From Solobacterium sp. (GTDB lineage Bacteria; Bacillota_I; Bacilli_A; Erysipelotrichales; Erysipelotrichaceae): a DNA stretch of 6,111 nucleotides. Shown one piece after another: positions 1 to 5,204 of this stretch. The stretch is from assembly GCA_017475415.1 (NCBI GenBank), contig JAFVFM010000058.1, forward strand, positions 1 to 6,111, read 5' to 3'. Each line of letters starts with the position of its first letter. Position 1 is the stretch's first letter. Made by a program: the position numbers and the translations under genes. The notes beneath the pieces were generated by a model. That model was not told the DNA's origin. It was given only the letters and a program-made list of their open reading frames with translations, and did not search any database.

Positions 1-1
1 A

Positions 2-1444
2 AAATATCTTCAATCGCAGAATGATGATTTGGGAGTACAACTTACAGAAATTGATTCAAAGCGTGCTGAAATTGCATCAAACTTAGAATATTACGCAAAT
101 GAAATCAATAAATATCAAGTACAAATTGATGATAAGCAAGTGGAGATTGATGCTAAACAAGTAGAAATCAATGAAACACAAGGAAGAATTGATAATAAAC
201 AAGTAGAAATCAATAATAAACAAGTTGAGATTGATGCAAAGCAATTGGAAATTGATGAAGTGCAATTGCAGATAGATGCTAAGCACGTAGAAATTGAGGC
301 AAAACAAGAAGAAATCAAAGATACAGAAGAAGATATTGATGATTTAAATGAAAAAGTAGCAGAACGTTTGATTATTTCGCAATCTACTATGCGTATTAAT
401 AAATATCTAGAAATCTTAACTGGTGCAAGTAGTTTAGAAGATTTCATGCGTATCGCAAATGGCTTAAATAGCATATCTGAGTTTGATAATAAAACATTAC
501 AAGATATGTTTAAGTTAAAAGATAAACTTAACCAACAAAAAGAAGAACTCGTTGTAGTAGAAGAAGAAATGAAAGCTATCCAATCAGAAATGGAAGTTGT
601 GCGTGGACAAATGCAAGCTGTTCAAGCAGAAATGGTAGCCCAAAAATCTGAATTGGAAGGCATTCAAAATGAACAAGCAATTCAAAAGCAAGCCTTAACG
701 AATGAACAAGGCAATATGATTGCGATGCAATATCAAATGCAAGTAATCGAAGATGAAATCTTACGTCAAGAAGCTGAATTACAAGCACAATATGCAGCTA
801 TTGCGGCGAATATTGAAGCGAAGAATGCGGCGATGCGTGAAATTGCAGCAGCTGGTTTATTACAAGCCATTCCAGTAGCAGCTACAGCATCTGGTGGTTG
901 GACTAACCCAGTGCCAAATGCGATTCGTAGTGCGGGAACTTGGTTTTATCCGGGTGGTGGTTTACATTTAGGATATGATTTTGCGGCTCCAGCTGGTTCA
1001 CCAATTTACGCACCAGCTAATGGTGTTGTCATTAACTCAGTAAATGGTTGTGCTACATATGGTGCCTTAGGTAACTGGTGTACGGGGGCAGGTGGTGCCT
1101 ATGGTGGCGGTAACCAAATCTATTTACTTGTTGTGGTGAATGGTAGTCTATATGGTGTACAAATGGCCCACATGATGCTTGATTCCCCAATTCCGGCTGG
1201 AACAATTGTATCGAATGGAACACAAGTAGGTGCAGTTGGTTCATCAGGTAATAGTACAGGTCCACACTGCCATGTGGAAATATTCTATCTTGGTGATGGT
1301 TCTAATTTTGAAAATTATGCACAAACATGGAATGGTGATTGTGCCTTTGGAACAGGGTGGGGTTATACAGGTTATAACTCACGATGTGAAGCTGGCAATG
1401 GGGCACCTTGTCGAATTGCACCGGAAACCTTATTTGGATATTAA
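2..1444 (+). CDS. PcsB/CwlO-like coiled-coil M23 metallopeptidase, 5' partial
   Basis: This is a secreted peptidoglycan hydrolase of the zinc endopeptidase family M23 (LytM), cutting stem peptides in the wall. The frame is open to the left edge, so the true start and expected signal peptide lie outside; the TTG at 29 is only the first possible start codon visible. Residues here are counted from that TTG. A long coiled coil fills about 1-270, opening with nine heptad repeats. Residues about 112-170 resemble the PcsB/CwlO hairpin (a 'YLEILTGASSLEDFMRI' stretch). The M23 domain spans about 290-430, with zinc ligands H313, D317 and H415 and catalytic H381 and H413. An aromatic, cysteine-containing tail ends at 471. 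In PcsB, CwlO and EnvC the coiled coil is controlled by FtsEX; that partnership is inferred here and no ftsEX is in view. The gene ends at its own terminator. Confidence 0.9.
   Translation, partial: KYLQSQNDDLGVQLTEIDSKRAEIASNLEYYANEINKYQVQIDDKQVEIDAKQVEINETQGRIDNKQVEINNKQVEIDAKQLEIDEVQLQIDAKHVEIEAKQEEIKDTEEDIDDLNEKVAERLIISQSTMRINKYLEILTGASSLEDFMRIANGLNSISEFDNKTLQDMFKLKDKLNQQKEELVVVEEEMKAIQSEMEVVRGQMQAVQAEMVAQKSELEGIQNEQAIQKQALTNEQGNMIAMQYQMQVIEDEILRQEAELQAQYAAIAANIEAKNAAMREIAAAGLLQAIPVAATASGGWTNPVPNAIRSAGTWFYPGGGLHLGYDFAAPAGSPIYAPANGVVINSVNGCATYGALGNWCTGAGGAYGGGNQIYLLVVVNGSLYGVQMAHMMLDSPIPAGTIVSNGTQVGAVGSSGNSTGPHCHVEIFYLGDGSNFENYAQTWNGDCAFGTGWGYTGYNSRCEAGNGAPCRIAPETLFGY
119..307 (+). repeat. 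Nine tandem 21-base units encoding heptads
   Basis: Nine head-to-tail 21-base units, each encoding a heptad of the form V-E-I-D-A-K-Q, sit inside the peptidase coiled coil. Two more degenerate units follow to about 349. The third position is Ile in all nine units and the seventh is Gln in eight (His in the eighth unit). Some units are nearly identical in DNA: the string taaacaagtagaaatcaat occurs twice, 42 bases apart, which suggests duplication of a two-heptad block. The repeats keep the reading frame, so copy number could vary without breaking the gene. Confidence 0.9.
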
Positions 1445-1450
1445 AAAAAT

Positions 1451-1493
1451 GAGTTTAGAGTTTTCTTGATGAAATATCTCTAAACTCTTTTTT
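1451..1493 (+). terminator. Intrinsic terminator of the M23 peptidase gene
   Basis: A perfect 10-base-pair inverted repeat, gagtttagag (1451-1460) with ctctaaactc (1478-1487), is followed by six T residues. The 17-base loop can form a small inner tttc/gaaa stem. It begins six bases after the peptidase stop codon. A run of A residues upstream gives it some terminator potential on the opposite strand, but no minus-strand gene approaches from that side. Confidence 0.88.
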
Positions 1494-1503
1494 CTTTATA
1501 ACG

Positions 1504-1509
1504 TATAAT
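1504..1509 (+). promoter_or_regulatory. Candidate -10 box overlapping the annotated ATG
   Basis: A perfect TATAAT overlaps the first two bases of the ATG at 1508. It is the best -10 match between the upstream terminator and the membrane-protein gene. No good -35 is visible at 15-18 bases upstream, and no extended TG is present. If used, transcription would begin near 1516, inside the annotated coding region. Chance occurrence in AT-rich DNA is quite possible. Confidence 0.25.
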
Positions 1510-2713
1510 GGAAGTAGAAAAAGAGGATAGGATTTTAGAAAATCAAGATAGTAGTGAAGTATCATTGAAAAAAGAATTGGGATTAGAAACATATTTGTTT
1601 CCACTTTTTTTTGTCGCATTTTTTTTGGTGTTTGTATTACAAATGGGTTTAGCCAATACCATTAATACAATGATGAATACAGCGTATCGATTATTGATTG
1701 ATACAGTTTTATATATTACAGCTGTTTGCGTTATTATGGGGGCGATTTCCGCTGTGCTTTCTGAGTTTGGTTTTGTTGCACTTATTAATCGTTTATTACA
1801 ACCTTTAATGAAACCAATATTTGGATTACCCGGGGTAGCTGCATTAGGGGTAGTAACAACTTTCTTATCCGATAACCCTGCTATACTTACCTTAGCAGAA
1901 GATCATCGGTTCAGACGCTATTTTAAAAAATATCAATTACCAGCGATTACTAACCTAGGCACTGCTTTTGGAATGGGGTTAATTGTATGCACATTTATGT
2001 ATAGCCTTTCACCTATGATTGGTACCTCTTTGACAAAACCTGTTTTATCTGGGCTAGTAGGGGCACTTATTGGTAGTGTGATAAGTACAAGGGTGATGTT
2101 GGCATTTACCAAAGCCTATTATGGTACGGAAGAAAATGTAGATGATCTTGATGCACAAAGCACATCTATTCCTAAAGGAATGAGGCCTATACGTACCGGA
2201 GGAATAGGAAGTCGTTTAATGTCATCTTTATTGGATGGTGGTCATAGTGGGGTAAAGTTAGGCTTAAATATTATTCCTGGTGTATTAATCATTTGTACGA
2301 TTGTATTAATGCTGATTAATGGTCCTGCAGAAAGCGGGGAGTATACAGGAGCTGCATATGAAGGAAATCGTTTGATTCCTATATTAGCGCAAAAAATTGA
2401 TTTTATTTTACAACCTTTATTTGGTTTTTCTTCACCTGAAGCGATTGGTGTACCCGTTACTGCATTAGGTTCGGCTGGTGCTGCCTTAAGTATTACTTCT
2501 AGTCTTTTATCAAAGGGCCTTATTCAAGCTAATGATATCGCTGTATTTACGGCAATATGTATGTGTTGGAGTGGCTATTTAAGTACACATGCTTCTATGA
2601 TGGATAGCTTAAATTGTAAGTCATTAATTGGAAAGGCTATTTTGAGTCATACTATTGGAGGTTTATGTGCTGGAATAGTAGCACATTGGCTGTATATCTT
2701 ATTGATGTTATGA
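1508..2713 (+). CDS. Polytopic membrane protein, nucleoside-recognition (Gate) type, CD0519/CD1768-like
   Basis: This 401-residue integral membrane protein has a hydrophilic N-terminus (1-27) and then about eight to ten hydrophobic segments, roughly 30-50, 64-86, 106-120, 148-170, 178-200, 252-271, 306-335, 343-362 and 376-398. A polar loop lies at about 203-245. Two Gly/Pro-rich segments look like an internal repeat, one at 98-115 (QPLMKPIFGLPGVAALG) and one at 302-321 (QPLFGFSSPEAIGVP then TALG). This fits the two-fold Gate fold of nucleoside-recognition proteins and concentrative nucleoside transporters. The SDNPAI and FRRYFKKYQLPAITNLGT stretches match my memory of the CD0519/CD1768 family, whose substrate is unknown to me. 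It follows a terminator and converges on the next gene. No Shine-Dalgarno is visible before the ATG at 1508, so the start is uncertain; in-frame TTG codons at 1565 and 1577 or an ATT at 1532 are alternatives. Confidence 0.85.
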   Translation: MEVEKEDRILENQDSSEVSLKKELGLETYLFPLFFVAFFLVFVLQMGLANTINTMMNTAYRLLIDTVLYITAVCVIMGAISAVLSEFGFVALINRLLQPLMKPIFGLPGVAALGVVTTFLSDNPAILTLAEDHRFRRYFKKYQLPAITNLGTAFGMGLIVCTFMYSLSPMIGTSLTKPVLSGLVGALIGSVISTRVMLAFTKAYYGTEENVDDLDAQSTSIPKGMRPIRTGGIGSRLMSSLLDGGHSGVKLGLNIIPGVLIICTIVLMLINGPAESGEYTGAAYEGNRLIPILAQKIDFILQPLFGFSSPEAIGVPVTALGSAGAALSITSSLLSKGLIQANDIAVFTAICMCWSGYLSTHASMMDSLNCKSLIGKAILSHTIGGLCAGIVAHWLYILLML

Positions 2714-2744
2714 AAAAAACCTATCGAATGATAGGCTTTATTTT
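2713..2744. terminator. Bidirectional terminator between convergent genes
   Basis: Stem cctatc (2720-2725), tetraloop gaat and gatagg (2730-2735) are flanked by seven A residues on the left and ctttatttt on the right. Read rightward it ends the Gate-type gene just after its TGA. Read leftward the A run becomes seven T residues and ends the zinc-ribbon gene. The structure overlaps the last codons of the minus-strand gene (stop at 2738-2740), so one short hairpin serves both converging genes. Confidence 0.85.
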
Positions 2745-3511
2745 ACAATTTTAATATCATCAATGACCGGTAGTTTTACATCTTTATTGATAAAGAGATT
2801 GTATACTCCCATTACCCAAAAGAATATAGCAGCAATAGTAAATAAGATGCCTACTAATGGAAGTCTACCGAGTAAGAATAGAATATGAGTAATCAAAGAA
2901 TCATTCATTTTTCTTTTGAAAAATTGTGATGAACCTTCTCGTCTAAAGAAATAAATCAGGATCCACGCTAAAGGTGTAAAGTAACTTAGCATCGAGAACA
3001 AACGATCATCTTTTTGAACGATATCTTCGGTATTCTGTTGAATTGGTTTTCTTTTTGAGGCAAGCTCACGTTCTAATTCTTCATTTCTTGCGGCAATACG
3101 CGCATCACGTTCTGCTTTTTCTTGGCGTTTTTGTTCAATCAATTCTTCAGTTTTTGTAGAAGCACCTACTAAAATAGGACCGTCACTTTCAGGTTTATGC
3201 GCTTGATGAATTACCGTTTGTGCTTGCGCATTACCATAGGTATGCGTACCGGTTGTTGTATTTTGACTCAAAAGGGATTGTAAATCATCTTCTTGATTGT
3301 CTAATTCACTTTCTAATTTAGACATTTCTAAATCAATATTCTTTGGCATTTCTAAAGAAATGGAATTTGGTTTTGATTCACTTTCTATTTCTAATTTATT
3401 TGCTTCTTTTGCGACATCAGTAGCCGTTTTTATTTCGACGAGTTCTTTTCCGCAAGAACCGCAGAATAAGGCATCTTCTTTAACATCTTTACCACAATAT
3501 GGACATTTCAT
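2738..3511 (-). CDS. Zinc-ribbon, coiled-coil, DUF4870-like membrane protein
   Basis: This 257-residue protein has three parts. Residues 1-22 form a zinc ribbon with CPYC (C3, C6) and CGSC (C17, C20). Residues about 25-120 are polar and probably disordered, rich in Glu, Ser, Asn and Thr. A highly charged Glu/Arg/Lys helix, likely coiled coil, spans about 122-155. The C-terminus (170-245) has two or three membrane segments, starting with LSYFTPLAWILIYFF and continuing with REGSSQFFKRKMNDSL. That arrangement resembles the DUF4870/Tic20-like pattern, in which an RF-HANQ motif follows the first helix; here it is divergent. With no signal peptide, the zinc ribbon should face the cytoplasm. The ATG follows AAAGGAG with a 7-base gap, so the start is well supported. 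It lies 59 bases downstream of the LRR gene on the same strand but has its own promoter candidate. Function is unknown. Confidence 0.88.
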   Translation of the reverse strand: MKCPYCGKDVKEDALFCGSCGKELVEIKTATDVAKEANKLEIESESKPNSISLEMPKNIDLEMSKLESELDNQEDDLQSLLSQNTTTGTHTYGNAQAQTVIHQAHKPESDGPILVGASTKTEELIEQKRQEKAERDARIAARNEELERELASKRKPIQQNTEDIVQKDDRLFSMLSYFTPLAWILIYFFRREGSSQFFKRKMNDSLITHILFLLGRLPLVGILFTIAAIFFWVMGVYNLFINKDVKLPVIDDIKIVK

Positions 3512-3518
3512 ATTTATT

Positions 3519-3525
3519 CTCCTTT
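3519..3525 (-). promoter_or_regulatory. Ribosome binding site of the zinc-ribbon gene
   Basis: AAAGGAG on the minus strand lies seven bases before the ATG at 3511. It is a near-consensus Shine-Dalgarno and fixes the start used for this gene. Confidence 0.85.
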
Positions 3526-3535
3526 GATTAGTTCT

Positions 3536-3565
3536 ATTTTAAAGATAATCACTTCTTTATTGCAA
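3536..3565 (-). promoter_or_regulatory. Candidate promoter of the zinc-ribbon gene
   Basis: On the minus strand, TTGCAA (3560-3565, four of six matches to TTGACA) and TAAAAT (3536-3541, five of six to TATAAT) are separated by 18 bases. Transcription would start near 3529, just before the ribosome site. It fills the 59-base gap after the LRR gene. No convincing terminator is seen in the gap, so read-through from the LRR gene is also possible. Confidence 0.45.
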
Positions 3566-3570
3566 GTAGA

Positions 3571-5094
3571 TTATTCTGGTTCTTTGTAAAGTGGATCATT
3601 GTAATATAGTTGATAATCTAAATCAGTATAACCTAGTTGTTCTTTTAATAACTCATAGCGTGGATTTCCCCAACGCCAATTTGTATGTGGATCTGAGCAG
3701 GTACGATTAATTATGCAATTTGGTGCTAAAGCTTGGAATTCATCAATTTGATAAGCAGGAATGGATGTATGTATACCTATCCATAATCGTTCTAATTGCG
3801 TTAAGGAATAGATTGGTTGTAAATTGCTTAAACGAGGATTCCAACAAAGATTTAAATGTTTCAATTCCTTTAGATTCGCTAATGGTGATAGATCCGTAAT
3901 ATCATTCGTGAAGATTTCTAAGAATTCTAAATGTGGGCAGTTTTTTAGTGGCGTAATATCTTGTATATTTCCCCACATAATGATTAATACTTCTAAATCA
4001 GGCATATAGGAAACAAAGGATACATCATGAAGATATTGATTATGTCCAATATCTAAATATTTTACCTTGGTGCAATATTTCAGACTTTGTGTATTCTCTA
4101 CCGTAAGTTCACCACCTAAATAAGGAGCGCTAGCAAGAATTTTAGTTGCATCTGTACGAACGGAATAGCTCGTACCAAACCAAATGCGCCATATCACTTC
4201 AATATGCGGATAGCTATCACGAAGATTGGCCATCATTTCATCATCTAAACTACAAGAATCCATATCGAGATAATTTACATTTGGCATTGCGTTTAATAGC
4301 TCTCTTACTTCATGATCATCTTGCATAGATGTATTACTAAAGTCTAAGCTTTCTTGAAAAAAGTCTATTTCTTTTCCGAAAGCAGAAAAGGAATAACTAA
4401 GTTCTAAACTAGGATGAGTTTTGTGAAATGAAGAAACGAAGTCTAAACGCATGTGTCCATTTTCTTTACCAAAGTTGATTTGTTTGAGATTGGTTAATAA
4501 GGGTAAGCATTCTTCTAAATAAAGGAAATCTTCATCTGTAAACTGCGATACATCAATCGATTGAGCGGTAGGTTCGACTTTTGTGTTGGTGAAAGATAAA
4601 TCATAATCTACGGTATATGCATCATTTTTTTCTTGGAAAAGCATTATATCGGAAGGGCTCCAATGATCTACGTTGATTTGTATAATTTCTATATTTTCTA
4701 GATAGTCTATATATTCTTCTTTTGCAATGAAGGTTTCGCTTTTGGTTAATTGTTTTAAATTGAGAACACCATCTGTAAAAGTAATATTATCTGGTAAAGG
4801 TACTGTATATAAAACATCAATGTTAGGATGCTTTTTCGCCCAATTAGCTATTTCTTTATAATCTATACTTTTACGAAAGTCTGCTTTTTCTAAATGTTGG
4901 AAATAATCTAATTTTTCTAATTCTTCTTTATGGATAGGGAAACTTAATGAGTGGGCATTCTTAAAGGTAATTGCTTCATCAAAAAAGATAATGGAATTTG
5001 TAGCAAGCAGATAAAAGGCAACTATAACAAAAGCTACCATAAATAGATTCAATATGAGTAATATTTTAAGTGTTCTCTCTAATTTGTTTAACAT
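3571..5094 (-). CDS. Membrane-anchored leucine-rich-repeat protein
   Basis: This 507-residue protein probably displays a repeat scaffold outside the membrane. The N-terminus is basic (K4, R7, K10) and is followed by one hydrophobic helix (about 11-31) with no clear signal-peptidase site, so a signal anchor with N-in topology is likely. Residues 89-349 hold four degenerate 69-70-residue units described separately. Residues about 345-440 are classical LRRs of about 22 residues, for example LEVLIIMWGNIQDITPLKNC followed by LEFLEIFTNDITDLSPLANL. The tail (455-507) is Trp/Tyr-rich and includes RWGNPRYELLKEQLGY, which resembles C-terminal caps of other Bacillota LRR proteins as I recall them. It carries seven cysteines. 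An in-frame TGA lies two codons upstream of the ATG, so the gene cannot extend; no Shine-Dalgarno is visible. LRRs usually bind proteins, and the ligand here is unknown. Confidence 0.87.
   Translation of the reverse strand: MLNKLERTLKILLILNLFMVAFVIVAFYLLATNSIIFFDEAITFKNAHSLSFPIHKEELEKLDYFQHLEKADFRKSIDYKEIANWAKKHPNIDVLYTVPLPDNITFTDGVLNLKQLTKSETFIAKEEYIDYLENIEIIQINVDHWSPSDIMLFQEKNDAYTVDYDLSFTNTKVEPTAQSIDVSQFTDEDFLYLEECLPLLTNLKQINFGKENGHMRLDFVSSFHKTHPSLELSYSFSAFGKEIDFFQESLDFSNTSMQDDHEVRELLNAMPNVNYLDMDSCSLDDEMMANLRDSYPHIEVIWRIWFGTSYSVRTDATKILASAPYLGGELTVENTQSLKYCTKVKYLDIGHNQYLHDVSFVSYMPDLEVLIIMWGNIQDITPLKNCPHLEFLEIFTNDITDLSPLANLKELKHLNLCWNPRLSNLQPIYSLTQLERLWIGIHTSIPAYQIDEFQALAPNCIINRTCSDPHTNWRWGNPRYELLKEQLGYTDLDYQLYYNDPLYKEPE
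3775..4062 (-). other. Classical LRR domain within the LRR protein
   Basis: Residues about 345-440 contain four to five consecutive leucine-rich repeats with the pattern LxxLxIxxNxIxDlxPL. The Asn ladder is visible in GHNQYL, WGNIQDI, FTNDITDL and CWNPRL. The repeats are 22-25 residues long, as in bacterial internalin/SDS22-like LRRs. Confidence 0.82.
4048..4830 (-). repeat. Four degenerate 69-70-residue protein repeats in the LRR protein
   Basis: Units start near residues 89, 158, 227 and 296. Each opens with an [H/Y]P-x-hydrophobic strand (HPNIDVLYTV, DAYTVDYDLS, HPSLELSYSF, YPHIEVIWRI). A variable stretch of about 15-20 residues follows, then an LDxS-type strand in units two and three. 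Each closes with a helix and an LRR-like strand (IEIIQINV, LKQINF, VNYLDM, VKYLDI). The last strand is also the first strand of the classical LRR domain. The repeat is seen by eye at protein level; the DNA has diverged. Confidence 0.65.
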
Positions 5095-5114
5095 GTTTCA
5101 AAATAGCCAAATTA

Positions 5115-5142
5115 AGTATAACAAAATAGTGGATGTTTGCAC
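5115..5142 (-). promoter_or_regulatory. Candidate promoter of the LRR gene
   Basis: On the minus strand TATACT (5115-5120) matches five of six -10 bases. A poor -35, GTGCAA, lies 16 bases upstream at 5137-5142. Transcription would start near 5108, giving a leader of only about 14 bases with no ribosome site. The -35 hexamer is shared with the opposing candidate promoter of the lipoprotein gene. Confidence 0.35.
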
Positions 5143-5166
5143 CATATGGGGTAGGATGAATACAAT
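5137..5166 (+). promoter_or_regulatory. Candidate promoter of the lipoprotein gene
   Basis: TTGCAC (5137-5142) and TACAAT (5161-5166) are separated by 18 bases. The -10 matches five of six and the -35 only the TTG. Transcription would start near 5173, giving a leader of about 32 bases that contains the full ribosome site. The palindrome CCATATGG (5142-5149) lies in the spacer and could be an operator, but this is speculative. Confidence 0.35.
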
Positions 5167-5191
5167 GGATAAAATAAAGGCTATAATATTT

Positions 5192-5198
5192 AAGGAGG
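5192..5198 (+). promoter_or_regulatory. Ribosome binding site of the lipoprotein gene
   Basis: AAGGAGG is a consensus Shine-Dalgarno. It lies three bases before the ATG at 5202 and six before the ATG at 5205. The six-base gap is more usual, which favours the second ATG. Confidence 0.85.
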
Positions 5199-5204
5199 CG
5201 CATG

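Noticed and set aside
119..307. Possible CRISPR-like or satellite array
   Set aside because: Units are contiguous with no unique spacers, keep the reading frame and encode a plausible coiled coil.
83..474. Long minus-strand open frames opposite the coiled coil
   Set aside because: They are a by-product of the 21-base repeats. The translated products are low-complexity Ile/Leu/Phe or Ser/Cys repeats with no ribosome site.
1053..1265. Minus-strand frame of 70 codons inside the M23 domain
   Set aside because: It lies opposite catalytic-motif coding sequence and has no recognisable domain.
1230..1469. Plus-strand 79-codon frame overlapping the end of the peptidase gene
   Set aside because: It is out of frame with the conserved HxH region and runs through the terminator stem, as expected of a shadow frame.
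3545..3574. Possible hairpin ataatc/gattat after the LRR gene as a terminator
   Set aside because: The stem is only six weak A/T-rich pairs with an 18-base loop and no T run on the minus strand.
5182..5187. Perfect TATAAT as the lipoprotein promoter
   Set aside because: Transcription from it would start at about 5194, inside the Shine-Dalgarno, and no -35 is seen 16-18 bases upstream. The TACAAT at 5161 fits better.
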